51,285 bases of DNA from NCBI RefSeq assembly GCF_001571065.1, contig NZ_BCSW01000023.1, positions 1 to 51,285 on the forward strand, read 5' to 3'. Shown in pieces: positions 23,910 through 31,686 of the stretch. The notes under the pieces were generated by a model, which was not told the origin of the DNA, ran no database searches, and saw only the letters and a list, made by a program, of their open reading frames with translations. Made by a program: the position numbers and the translations under genes. Position 1 is the stretch's first letter. Every line of letters begins with the position of its first letter. The stretch comes from Dietzia cinnamea NBRC 102147. GTDB lineage: Bacteria; Actinomycetota; Actinomycetes; Mycobacteriales; Mycobacteriaceae.

Positions 23910-25989
23910 CGCCTGCTCCTTCGGATTCATCAGTGGAGGGGTGGGGCTCGACGGTCGCGAGCAGATGGTCGGCGGGCACCTGCTCGCCGGTGCCGACGTG
24001 CACCCGGACCACGCCGTCGATCGGCGCGGTGAGCGAGTGCTCCATCTTCATGGCCTCGACCGCCAGGATGTTCTGCCCGGCCGTGACCTCGTCGCCGTCG
24101 GAGACGAAGCACGCGATCACGGAACCGGGCATGGGGCTGAGGATCTGGCCGTCCGCCGCCCCCGCGTCGTGGATACGCGAGTCGATGAGCGGCAGCAGCC
24201 GCAGATCCCAGGTGCCACCGTCACCGGCCACCCAGAACGTGTCCGACGCCTTCGGGTCGCGCGAGCGCACGACGGTCCACCGTTGCTGCGTGCCGTCGAC
24301 GGTCAGCCTCAGGGAGGCGCCGTCGCGCGCGACCCGGGCGTGATGGCGGGCCGCGACCCTCGGCTCCTCGATGGAACCGATGGTCGCGTCGGTGATGGTC
24401 CACTCGGCGTCGTCGGGCGTGCCCTTCAGTCCCACGGTGACGGCCTCGGAGCCGGCCCCGGGATCGAGCCGCGTCCACACCTCGGCGCGACCGCCGATCC
24501 GCCAGCCGTTGGGCACGTCCCACGGACCGCGCCGTCGCGCGGGCACCCGGGCCCACCGCTCCTCGGTCCGGTGCATCGCCACGGCGACCAGCGCTCCCTC
24601 GGGCGCCGGGGTCGCGACGTAGTCGTCGACCGACCGGTCGAGCAGACCCGTGTCGAGGTCCCCCGCGATCACCTCGGGGCGGGACAGGAGGAAGCGGCAG
24701 AAGTCGATGTTCGTCCGCAGGCCCAGCACGTGGGTGCCGGCCAGCGCGGCGTCGAGCCGGGCCAGCGCCTCGGCCCGATCGGCACCGTGAGCGATGACCT
24801 TCCCGAGCATGGGGTCGTAGTCACTGCCGACGACCGTGCCGACCCGCAGGCCGGAGTCCACGCGGATCCCGTCCCCGGACGGCTCCTCGAGGCCGAGCAC
24901 CGTGCCGCCGGTGGGCAGGAAGCCCTTCGCCGGGTCCTCGGCGTACACGCGCGCCTCGATCGCGTGGCCGGTGAGGGTGATGTCGGACTGGCGCAGCGTG
25001 AGCTCCTCGCCCGCGGCGATGCGCACCTGCCAGTCGACGAGGTCCACGCCGGTGACCATCTCGGTGACCGGGTGCTCGACCTGGAGGCGCGTGTTCATCT
25101 CCAGGAAGAAGAACTCGTCCGGGGCGTGCGCCGAGACGATGAACTCGACCGTGCCCGCGCCCACGTAGCCCACCGACCGCGCCGCGTCACACGCCGCCTG
25201 GCCGATCCGCTCGCGGGTGGCCTCGTCGAGCAGCGCGCTGGGCGCCTCCTCGATGACCTTCTGGTGGCGCCGCTGCAGCGAGCACTCGCGCTCACCCAGG
25301 TGGATGACGTTGCCGTGGGTGTCCGCCAGGACCTGCACCTCGATATGGCGCGGGGTGTCGACGAAACGCTCGAGGAACAGGGTGTCGTCGCCGAACGCGC
25401 CCGCGGACTCCCGCCGGGCGGACTCGAGCGCGGCCGGCAGCTCGGCGGGATCGGAGACGCGGCGCATCCCCTTGCCGCCTCCACCCGCAGAGGGCTTGAC
25501 GAGGACCGGGTACCCGACCGCCTCCGCGCCCGCGATGAGCTCGTCGTCGGTCAGGCCGGGCCTGGAGATCCCCGGCACGGTGGGCACGTCACGCTCCGAC
25601 ACCGCCGCCTTGGCGGTGATCTTGTCTCCCATGGTCTCGATCGCCGACGCCGGCGGCCCGATGAAGATCAGGCCCGCCTCGTCGAGCGCGCGCGCGAACC
25701 GCGCGTTCTCCGACAGGAAGCCGTACCCCGGGTGAACCGCCTGCGCACCGGTGCGGCGGCAGGCGTCGATGACCTTGTCGATGTCGAGGTAGGACTGAGT
25801 GGCCTGCGCCGGTCCCAGGCGGACCGCGGCGTCGGCCATACGCACGTGCAGCGCGTCGGCGTCGGCATCGGAGTAGACGGCGACCGAACGGATCCCGGCC
25901 GCCCGCAGCGAGCGGATCACGCGGCACGCGATCTCACCCCGGTTGGCCACCAGGACGGTGTGGAGTTTCTGTGACAGTTTCTCTGACAT
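23902..25989 (-). CDS. accA1: Biotin-dependent acyl-CoA carboxylase alpha subunit (probable methylcrotonyl-CoA carboxylase)
   Basis: A 695-residue protein: a biotin carboxylase domain ([23 protein letters not shown]-grasp loop [40 protein letters not shown]), a middle BT-type linker region, and a C-terminal biotinyl domain with the acceptor Lys648 in [16 protein letters not shown]. It carboxylates biotin with ATP and bicarbonate and hands CO2 to the AccD partner encoded upstream. The mycobacterial AccA1-AccD1 pair in the same context acts on 3-methylcrotonyl-CoA. ATG 25989 ([19 protein letters not shown]) follows accD by eight bases; a longer in-frame start inside accD is unlikely. Confidence 0.93.
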   Translation of the reverse strand: MSEKLSQKLHTVLVANRGEIACRVIRSLRAAGIRSVAVYSDADADALHVRMADAAVRLGPAQATQSYLDIDKVIDACRRTGAQAVHPGYGFLSENARFARALDEAGLIFIGPPASAIETMGDKITAKAAVSERDVPTVPGISRPGLTDDELIAGAEAVGYPVLVKPSAGGGGKGMRRVSDPAELPAALESARRESAGAFGDDTLFLERFVDTPRHIEVQVLADTHGNVIHLGERECSLQRRHQKVIEEAPSALLDEATRERIGQAACDAARSVGYVGAGTVEFIVSAHAPDEFFFLEMNTRLQVEHPVTEMVTGVDLVDWQVRIAAGEELTLRQSDITLTGHAIEARVYAEDPAKGFLPTGGTVLGLEEPSGDGIRVDSGLRVGTVVGSDYDPMLGKVIAHGADRAEALARLDAALAGTHVLGLRTNIDFCRFLLSRPEVIAGDLDTGLLDRSVDDYVATPAPEGALVAVAMHRTEERWARVPARRRGPWDVPNGWRIGGRAEVWTRLDPGAGSEAVTVGLKGTPDDAEWTITDATIGSIEEPRVAARHHARVARDGASLRLTVDGTQQRWTVVRSRDPKASDTFWVAGDGGTWDLRLLPLIDSRIHDAGAADGQILSPMPGSVIACFVSDGDEVTAGQNILAVEAMKMEHSLTAPIDGVVRVHVGTGEQVPADHLLATVEPHPSTDESEGAGDA

Positions 25990-25997
25990 GGCGCTGC

Positions 25998-27572
25998 TCA
26001 CATCCTGAAGACGCCGTTGTTGACCGGCTCGAGGGGGGCGTTGGCCGCGGCCGCGAGGGCCAGGCCGAGGACGGTACGGGTGTCGGCGGGGTCGATGATC
26101 CCGTCGTCCCACAGGCGGGCCGTCGAGTAGTACGCCGTCGACTGCTCGTCGAACTGCTCACGGATCGGGGCCGTGAACTCGGCCTGCTGTTCGTCCGTCC
26201 ACTCCCCTCCCGCCTTGGTCACCTGCGCGGCGCGCACCGAGGCGAGGGTGTCCGCCGCCTGCGGGCCGCCCATCACGGCGATGCGCGCGTTGGGCCACAT
26301 CCACAGGAAGCGCGGCGAGTAGGCGCGGCCGCACATCGAGTAGTTGCCGGCGCCGAACGACCCGCCGACGACGACGGTGAACTTGGGCACCCGGGCACAC
26401 GCGACCGCGGTGACCATCTTGGCGCCGTTCTTGGCGATACCACCGGCCTCGTACTGCCGGCCCACCATGAAACCCGTGATGTTCTGCAGGAAGACAAGAG
26501 GGATCTTGCGGCGGTCGCACAGTTCGATGAAGTGCGCGCCCTTGAGCGCGGACTCGGAGAAGATGACGCCGTTGTTGCCGATGATCCCCACCGGGTGCCC
26601 GTGGATGTGGGCGAACGCGGTGACCATCGACGTGCCGTAGTTCTCCTTGAACTCCGTGTACTCGCCGCCGTCGACGATGGTGCCGATGATGTCGCGGACG
26701 TCGTACGGCTTGCGGGAGTCGACGGGGACGAGGTCGTAGAGGTCGCTCTGGGGGCGCGCGGGCTCGCGGGGCTCGAGCACCTCCCAGTCCGGCTCGGGCG
26801 CCGGCGGGCACGTGGCGACGATCTCGCGGACCTTCATCAGCGCGTCGTAGTCATCGTCGGCGAGGTGGTCCACGACGCCCGAGGTCTTGGCGTGCAGGTC
26901 GCCGCCGCCGAGCTCCTCGGCCGTGACCTCCTCGCCCGTCGCGGCCTTCACCAGCGGCGGTCCCGCGAGGAAGATGGTGCCCTGGTTGCGGACGATGACG
27001 GCCTCGTCGCTCATCGCCGGCACGTAGGCGCCACCCGCGGTGCACGAGCCCATGACCGCGGCGATCTGGGGGATGCCCTCGGCGGACATGGTCGCCTGGT
27101 TGTAGAAGATCCGGCCGAAGTGGTCGCGGTCCGGGAAGACCTCGTCCTGCTGCAGCAGCATCGCGCCGCCCGAGTCGACGAGGTAGATGCACGGCAGGTT
27201 GTTGGCGAGCGCCACCTCCTGGCCGCGCAGGTGCTTCTTGACGGTCATCGGGTAGTACGTGCCGCCGGAGACCGTGGCGTCGTTGGCGATGATCAGGCAC
27301 TCACGGCCCGAGACCCGCCCGATCCCGGCGACGACGCCCGCAGCGGGCGCCTTGCCGCCGTACATCTCCTCGGCGGCCAGCGGCGAGAGCTCGAGGAACG
27401 GGCTGCCCGGGTCGAGCAGGACGTCCACGCGCTGCCGGGCGAGGAGCTTGCCCCGCTCGAGATGGCGCGCGCGGGCCTTCTCCCCGCCGCCCTGCGCGGC
27501 CCGCTCGAGGCGCTCGCGGAGGTCGGCGAGCAGTTCCTCGTGGGCCTGGCGATTGGTGGTCGCGGAAGTCAT
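25998..27572 (-). CDS. accD1: Acyl-CoA carboxylase beta subunit (probable methylcrotonyl-CoA carboxylase carboxyltransferase)
   Basis: A 524-residue carboxyltransferase with the N- and C-crotonase-like halves: [80 protein letters not shown] and [20 protein letters not shown]. It moves CO2 from biotin of AccA to the acyl-CoA. It is the first gene of the nine-gene leucine operon, with AAAGGGAG upstream of ATG 27572. A perfect palindrome lies 14-39 bases upstream. The mycobacterial counterpart is AccD1. Confidence 0.94.
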   Translation of the reverse strand: MTSATTNRQAHEELLADLRERLERAAQGGGEKARARHLERGKLLARQRVDVLLDPGSPFLELSPLAAEEMYGGKAPAAGVVAGIGRVSGRECLIIANDATVSGGTYYPMTVKKHLRGQEVALANNLPCIYLVDSGGAMLLQQDEVFPDRDHFGRIFYNQATMSAEGIPQIAAVMGSCTAGGAYVPAMSDEAVIVRNQGTIFLAGPPLVKAATGEEVTAEELGGGDLHAKTSGVVDHLADDDYDALMKVREIVATCPPAPEPDWEVLEPREPARPQSDLYDLVPVDSRKPYDVRDIIGTIVDGGEYTEFKENYGTSMVTAFAHIHGHPVGIIGNNGVIFSESALKGAHFIELCDRRKIPLVFLQNITGFMVGRQYEAGGIAKNGAKMVTAVACARVPKFTVVVGGSFGAGNYSMCGRAYSPRFLWMWPNARIAVMGGPQAADTLASVRAAQVTKAGGEWTDEQQAEFTAPIREQFDEQSTAYYSTARLWDDGIIDPADTRTVLGLALAAAANAPLEPVNNGVFRM

Positions 27573-27585
27573 CAGCGCCGCTCCC

Positions 27586-27611
27586 TTTCAGTTAAGTCGG
27601 ATTAACTGAAA
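27586..27611. promoter_or_regulatory. Perfect inverted repeat, probable TetR-type operator of the leucine operon
   Basis: TTTCAGTTAA-N6-TTAACTGAAA is a perfect 10+10 palindrome in AT-rich sequence, directly upstream of the accD1 ribosome-binding site and overlying the likely promoter. The size suits a TetR-family dimer. In M. tuberculosis a TetR gene (Rv2506) flanks the same cluster; here no regulator is adjacent, so the protein must be encoded elsewhere, possibly the TetR at 35337. Confidence 0.8.
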
Positions 27612-27707
27612 ACGAAGATAGTGCCGCGGCTCACAAAAGTCCAGACTCGTCGTCGGTCGGTGCCTGGAACACCCTGGCTCGGCCCGTGGGCGGCCGCGCG
27701 TCGCGCA

Positions 27708-27782
27708 CCCGGATACAGCCGCGCGCGGCCAGCCCGGATACAGCAGCGCGCGGCCAGCCCGGATACAGCAGCGCGCGGCCAT
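27708..27782. repeat. Three tandem 25-bp repeats
   Basis: Units 27708-27732, 27733-27757 and 27758-27782 share CCCGGATACAGC followed by GCGCGCGGCCA; units 2 and 3 differ only at the last base and unit 1 differs at one more position. The period is not a multiple of three, and no open frame uses it. There are no spacers, so this is not a CRISPR array. Confidence 0.85.
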
Positions 27783-27871
27783 GGCGTCTCGCGCGCGCCG
27801 ATGCGCAGGCCGGACGCCATGCCGAGGGGCGGCGATGGCTCAGCCATACATCCGCAGGAGCGAGACGCCAT
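27781..27871. repeat. Inverted repeat with ATGGCGTCTCGC / GCGAGACGCCAT arms
   Basis: The arms at 27781-27792 and 27860-27871 are perfectly complementary and 67 bases apart. They are identical to the core arms of the hairpin at 8421-8500, though the loops differ, so both belong to a dispersed repeat family. Confidence 0.7.
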
Positions 27872-28029
27872 ACACGGGAGCGGCGGGATCACTACGACGC
27901 CCACCGGCAGCGCGGCGGCGAGTTCCGGGCGGATGGAGAGGGGCAAACGGTCCCCGTGACACCACCCCACGAAGGGATCGTGGCGAGCCTGAAACTATGC
28001 CATCCGGCGCATACGTGCAGGTAGAGAGT

Positions 28030-28048
28030 TTAGGCTTGCCTGGTTTAG
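28030..28048. promoter_or_regulatory. Weak DtxR/IdeR-like box upstream of the DUF1540 gene
   Basis: TTAGGCTTGCCTGGTTTAG matches about 12 of 19 positions of the iron-box consensus TTAGGTTAGSCTAACCTAA, mostly in the left half. It is ~90 bases before the start codon. A stronger box of the same type stands before the neighbouring DUF2470-like gene, which gives this weaker match some support. Confidence 0.35.
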
Positions 28049-28137
28049 CACAGCCTCAACTTGCTTGCAAGCCCGCGCCGTTCGGTGTTGACTCTGAGGC
28101 ATACCACCCAGCCACAGCCACACGAGGAGCGATCGTC

Positions 28138-28428
28138 ATGGCCACTCTCACCGGAATCAGCACCTGCACCGTCACCGCGTGCTCGTTCAACAGCGACCAG
28201 AGCTGCAGCGCGGGCGCGATCACCGTGGCGGGCGCCCCCGACCACGCCGAGTGCGGCACTTTCATCTCGCTGGACGTCCGCGGCGGCCTGCCCACCGCGA
28301 GCGCTCACGTCGGCGCCTGCCAGCGTGTCGAATGCACCTACAACAAGGACCTGCTCTGCTCCGCGGAGTCGGTCAAGATCGGTGCCGGCGCCGACACCGC
28401 CGACTGCCTCACCTACACCCCGGCCTGA
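28138..28428 (+). CDS. Cysteine-rich DUF1540 protein
   Basis: A 96-residue protein with two copies of a cysteine motif: STCTVTACSFNSDQSCSAGA followed by HAECGTF, and ACQRVECTYNKDLLCSAESV followed by ADCLTY. Each copy has four regularly spaced cysteines (CxxxxC...C...C) typical of DUF1540, thought to bind a metal. No enzyme function is known for this family. A GAGGAG site precedes ATG 28138. The iron-box-like sequence upstream and the convergent DUF2470-like gene suggest a role in iron or metal handling, but this is inference. Confidence 0.85.
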   Translation: MATLTGISTCTVTACSFNSDQSCSAGAITVAGAPDHAECGTFISLDVRGGLPTASAHVGACQRVECTYNKDLLCSAESVKIGAGADTADCLTYTPA

Positions 28429-28459
28429 TCAGCGTGATGCCGCGCCGGCGCATCGCCTC

Positions 28460-29137
28460 TCAGCTGGCGCGGGCCACGTACTGACCCATCTCGCGGACGA
28501 CGTCGTTGGCGCATTCCGCCCGGGTCACGAACGGCAGGTGGATGATATCGGCATCGGAGCCGAGGGCGGTCAGCAGATGCAAACCCTCCGCATCGACGCC
28601 CAGCACGTACGGCGGTTGCGCCGGGTCCCCGGACCCGGCCAGCATCGCCAGGTCGGATCCGAAGCGCGACCGGATCTCGTCCGCGAGACCGGGCGTCTCG
28701 CATGCCAGCGGGTCTGACGGGACTGCGTCCAGATGGGTCGCGTCGACCGTGCCCTCATGCCCCAGCCGGCGCACGTCGACCTCCCCGAGCTCGACCTCGA
28801 TCTCGACGATCCACCCCTCGCCCTGGCGGGCGGCGCGCGCCACCCCGAAGCCGTAGAGGCTCGCCACATGCACCTTGGCCTCGACGATCGGCGCGAACTC
28901 GTCGATCATCACCACGACCTCGACCGAGTCGCCTGGCGCAACCATCAGACCGGACCAGGGTGCCGGGGTCCCGGTGACGACGATAGTCCCCTCCCCGATC
29001 CAGCGATGCCCCGCCGAGACCATGACGTCCGAGCGATTCTTGGTGCCGCGAACGGCGACGGTGGCGATACCCGATCCGTCGAGAAGACGACGCGCGCCCG
29101 TGGTGACCGGATTCGACACGATCGGGTGCGCTGTCAT
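28460..29137 (-). CDS. DUF2470-like protein, possible haem/iron-related split-barrel protein
   Basis: A 225-residue protein. The C-terminal part (DPLACETPGLADEIRSRFGS ... PYVLGVDAEGLHLLTALG ... IIHLPFVTRAECANDVVREM) resembles DUF2470, the domain found at the end of HugZ-type haem-utilisation proteins. The N-terminal part (SGIATVAVRGTKNRSDVMVS, APGDSVEVVVMIDEFAPIVE) is compatible with a beta-barrel but is not clearly the FMN-binding split barrel. ATG 29137 was chosen because GGAGG lies eight bases upstream; an in-frame ATG at 29179 touches the operator. A strong DtxR/IdeR-like box lies 42-60 bases upstream, so iron repression is likely. It converges on the DUF1540 gene. Confidence 0.55.
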   Translation of the reverse strand: MTAHPIVSNPVTTGARRLLDGSGIATVAVRGTKNRSDVMVSAGHRWIGEGTIVVTGTPAPWSGLMVAPGDSVEVVVMIDEFAPIVEAKVHVASLYGFGVARAARQGEGWIVEIEVELGEVDVRRLGHEGTVDATHLDAVPSDPLACETPGLADEIRSRFGSDLAMLAGSGDPAQPPYVLGVDAEGLHLLTALGSDADIIHLPFVTRAECANDVVREMGQYVARAS

Positions 29138-29178
29138 CGATGAGACCTCCAATTTCGGATCCAGATGCGATTGCCGCA

Positions 29179-29197
29179 TTAGGTGACCCTTGCCTTA
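29179..29197. promoter_or_regulatory. DtxR/IdeR-type iron box
   Basis: TTAGGTGACCCTTGCCTTA matches 14 of 19 positions of TTAGGTTAGSCTAACCTAA, including the outer TTAGGT and CCT half-sites. It lies between the divergent DUF2470-like and amidase genes, closer to the former. A short extra palindrome, AGTTA-G-TAACT, follows at 29197-29207. Confidence 0.65.
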
Positions 29198-29284
29198 GTT
29201 AGTAACTCCTAAGATCCACGACCTCGCCGTATCTGTCAAGAGGTGTACCCGACATCTCAGCCCGCCCCGCCCTACAGTGGGGGC

Positions 29285-30751
29285 GTGACCGACGCCATAG
29301 ATGCTGCCGATCAGGCAGCCGACCCGTCCGTCGGCCCACTGCGACTGCACGCCTTCCGCGGCGACGCGCTCGGCTACGACGACGCCACGGCCCTGGCCGA
29401 GAGGGTTCGCCGGCGCGAGGTCTCGCCGACCGAACTTCTCGAGGCGGCCATCGAACGCTGCGCAGCGGTGGACCCATCGCTCGGCGCTCTCGTCCACACC
29501 GACTTCGACCGCGCCCGCGCCCGCGCCGCCTGGCACGATTCCTCGGAGTTGTCCGCCCCACTGGCCGGCGTCCCGAGCGCGTTCAAGGACGCAGTCCGGG
29601 TGGCCGGTTCGCCCATGCGGATGGGCTCGCTCGCCGTGCCCGTCACCCCGGCCCTACGGGACGGCCCCTACGCGCCACTGTTCCGCGCGACGGGACTCAA
29701 CCCGGTCGGAACCACCGCGATGCCACCGTTCGGTTGGACCGCCGCCACCGAGAGACAGGGCGGGCTGGTCACCCGGAACCCCTGGAACACCGGCCGGACC
29801 AGCGGCGGCTCCTCGGGCGGATCATCAGCCCTCGTCGCCGCCGGCGCGCTGCCGATCGCCCACGCCAACGACGGCGGCGGGTCGATCCGTATCCCGGCCG
29901 CGGTCACCGGACTCGTCGGCTTCAAACCGAGCCGGGGCCGGCACCCCGACGAGTCGTTCTCCGCCTCCATGCCCATCAAGCTCATCTCCCAGTCGGTCGT
30001 CACCCGGTCGGTGCGGGACACCGTCGCCTTCCTCACGGCGTTCGAGTCCGCGTATCGCCCGGTCGGCGTCCCGCCGATCGGGCACGTCCGTCGCGCGCCG
30101 CGGCGCCGCCTGCGGATCGGGATGGTCGAAGCGAGCCCCGCTGGCGGGCCGCCCGACGCCGCGGGCCTCGCGGTCTTGCGGCAGACCGCCGAGAGACTGT
30201 CCGCACTCGGGCACGAGATCCTCCCCGCAGGGGCGCCCGTCGCCGAGACGTTCCGCGATGACTTCATCGCCTACTGGGGACTACTCGCGCTGAGCACCGC
30301 CGCGGGCGGGAAGCGCCTGTTCGATCCCCTGTTCGCCCACGACCGGCTCGACCCGTTCACCCTCGGACTGGCCGCGATGGCCCGGCGGAACCTGCCGACC
30401 CTGCCCCTCCGACTCGCGCGGCTCGCCCGAGTTCGCCGACAGTTCGACGCGAACTTCGGTGACATCGACATCTACCTCAACCCGGTGGTGGCGCACGAGA
30501 CTCCGGAGGTCGGGTTCCTGGACGCCGACCAGCCGTTCGAGACCCACCTGGAGCGGGTGTCCGACTGGGTCACCTTCACCCCGCTGCAGAACGTCGCCGG
30601 CTCCCCCGCCGTAGCAATGCCCACGGGCCGGGCACCGGACGGCATGCCGATCGGCGTCCACCTCTCGGCACGCCGCGGGCAGGACCGCATCCTTCTCGAA
30701 CTGGCCTCCGAGTACGAGGCGGCCCACCCCTTCGCTCGCATCTGGGACTGA
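29285..30751 (+). CDS. Amidase-signature-family hydrolase
   Basis: A 488-residue amidase. The Ser-cisSer-Lys machinery is visible: Lys in GVPSAFKDAVRVAG, the Gly/Ser-rich signature RTSGGSSGGSSALVAAGALP, and the nucleophile in ANDGGGSIRIPAAVTGLVGF. The C-terminal part has FTPLQNVAGSPAVAMPTG, typical of the family. Such enzymes hydrolyse amides; the natural substrate is unknown, and 6-aminohexanoate-cyclic-dimer-hydrolase-like and generic AmiB/AmiC-type annotations are all possible. GTG 29285 preceded by GGGGG was chosen; an in-frame GTG at 29243 is an alternative. It shares the intergenic region with the iron box, so iron could influence it too. Confidence 0.88.
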   Translation: MTDAIDAADQAADPSVGPLRLHAFRGDALGYDDATALAERVRRREVSPTELLEAAIERCAAVDPSLGALVHTDFDRARARAAWHDSSELSAPLAGVPSAFKDAVRVAGSPMRMGSLAVPVTPALRDGPYAPLFRATGLNPVGTTAMPPFGWTAATERQGGLVTRNPWNTGRTSGGSSGGSSALVAAGALPIAHANDGGGSIRIPAAVTGLVGFKPSRGRHPDESFSASMPIKLISQSVVTRSVRDTVAFLTAFESAYRPVGVPPIGHVRRAPRRRLRIGMVEASPAGGPPDAAGLAVLRQTAERLSALGHEILPAGAPVAETFRDDFIAYWGLLALSTAAGGKRLFDPLFAHDRLDPFTLGLAAMARRNLPTLPLRLARLARVRRQFDANFGDIDIYLNPVVAHETPEVGFLDADQPFETHLERVSDWVTFTPLQNVAGSPAVAMPTGRAPDGMPIGVHLSARRGQDRILLELASEYEAAHPFARIWD

Positions 30752-30876
30752 CGGGCCCGCCCGGCGGCTCCTCGCCGGTCACACGGTTCACCAGTGCAGT
30801 AGCTACCCCACCAACCAGAGGCGGCCAACCGGAGTCAGCGCAGCCTCCCCAGTCCGCAATCTGGACGCTGGAATTC

Positions 30877-31143
30877 ATGGCCGCCTACACGGTCACCCTC
30901 GCGGCCGCGGCGTTCCGGCGCCTGACCCTCATCGGATTCTGGACCGCGGTGATCGCGGTCGTCGCGGGGCTCGCCGTCCCGCTGCTGCTGGCCGTGCAGA
31001 ACATCGGCTGGCCGTGGCGACTGAGCCGTCGGGCCCGCCGGGCGCCGCGGCTCAGTCGCCGAGGAGCTGCGTGGCGCGCGGCCCCACGCGCTGACGCAGG
31101 ATCACCTCGGTGCGCGTGCGGAGAACCCCCGGGGTCGAGATGA
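30877..31143 (+). CDS. Candidate small membrane protein of unknown function
   Basis: An 88-codon frame in the gap between the amidase and lrp. It has one strong hydrophobic helix (LIGFWTAVIAVVAGLAVPLL) after MAAYTVTLAAAAFRRLT. Nearly all third codon positions in its first ~57 codons are G or C, as in neighbouring genes. After that the bias fades and the frame runs ~90 bases into the 3' end of the convergent lrp gene. No clear ribosome-binding site precedes the ATG. It may be a real short membrane protein, perhaps ending earlier through a frameshift, or a remnant. I do not recognise homologs. Confidence 0.35.
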   Translation: MAAYTVTLAAAAFRRLTLIGFWTAVIAVVAGLAVPLLLAVQNIGWPWRLSRRARRAPRLSRRGAAWRAAPRADAGSPRCACGEPPGSR

Positions 31144-31519
31144 TCGCGCTGAACAACTCCTCCAGGTGAGCGTGGTCGCGGGCCACCACGCGGCAGACGA
31201 GGTCGAACTCCCCCGCCACGCTCATCACCTCGAGCACTTCCCGGACCTTCGCCAGGCCAGCGCACGTCGACTCGAGCTCCGCCTGCGCCAGCTGGATGTG
31301 GACCAGCGCGCCGAGCGGGTAGCCGAGGGCGGCGGGATTGAGCCGGGGCGCCCAAGAGGCGAGGACGCCGCGGGCCTCCAGCTTGTCGAGCCGCGCCTGC
31401 GCGGTGCCCCGGGCCACCCCGAGCCGTCGGGAGAACTCGCGGACGCCGACCCGGGGGTCGGCCATGACCACTCGGAGGAGGCGTCGGTCCGTATCGTCCA
31501 ACTGGGGTGCGTGTTCCAT
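31052..31519 (-). CDS. Lrp/AsnC-family transcriptional regulator
   Basis: A 155-residue regulator: an N-terminal winged HTH (LDDTDRRLLRVVMADPRVGV, REFSRRLGVARGTAQARLDK) and a C-terminal RAM effector domain (ALVHIQLAQAELESTCAGLA, VAGEFDLVCRVVARDHAHLE, TRTEVILRQRV). Lrp proteins bind amino acids and form octamers. It is divergent from the indolepyruvate ferredoxin oxidoreductase gene, an aromatic amino-acid-catabolic enzyme, and most likely controls it in response to an amino acid. ATG 31519 is the first good family start; longer in-frame starts read through the promoter region. Confidence 0.9.
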   Translation of the reverse strand: MEHAPQLDDTDRRLLRVVMADPRVGVREFSRRLGVARGTAQARLDKLEARGVLASWAPRLNPAALGYPLGALVHIQLAQAELESTCAGLAKVREVLEVMSVAGEFDLVCRVVARDHAHLEELFSAIISTPGVLRTRTEVILRQRVGPRATQLLGD

Positions 31520-31548
31520 GTGTCCACGGTAGACGACGACGAGAGGGC

Positions 31549-31561
31549 AACTGGCCCAGTT
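31549..31561. promoter_or_regulatory. Palindrome AACTGG-C-CCAGTT, candidate Lrp operator
   Basis: A perfect 13-base palindrome sits 30 bases upstream of the lrp start and ~125 bases upstream of the oxidoreductase start. A second imperfect dyad, GGAA-N7-TTCC, lies next to it (~31567-31581). Paired dyads in a divergent region suit an Lrp-type regulator. Confidence 0.5.
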
Positions 31562-31686
31562 AGTACAGGAACCGACGCTTCCGGTTGTGCAGAGTGTGCG
31601 CCCGATCGATGACCGCGTGACGCGCCTCACATTCCGTCCTAGCCTGAGGGAGCGACCCACGACGTCACACAGGCCAGGTGTTGATC

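Larger units (their letters stand above)
27573..28137. other. Repeat-rich intergenic region between accD1 and the DUF1540 gene
   Basis: These 565 bases contain no credible gene. From left to right they hold the leucine-operon operator (27586-27611), three tandem 25-bp units (27708-27782), an inverted repeat with ATGGCGTCTCGC arms (27781-27871), and a DtxR/IdeR-like box (28030-28048) before the DUF1540 gene. A few rightward reading frames cross the repeats, but their products are arginine-rich and repeat-derived. Confidence 0.7.

Noticed and set aside
23941-25974. 677-codon rightward frame opposite accA1
   Set aside because: It is fully antisense to a clear biotin carboxylase gene, and its product has no domain and shadow-type composition.
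27708-27782. CRISPR array
   Set aside because: Three 25-bp units are contiguous without spacers, and no cas gene is in the window.
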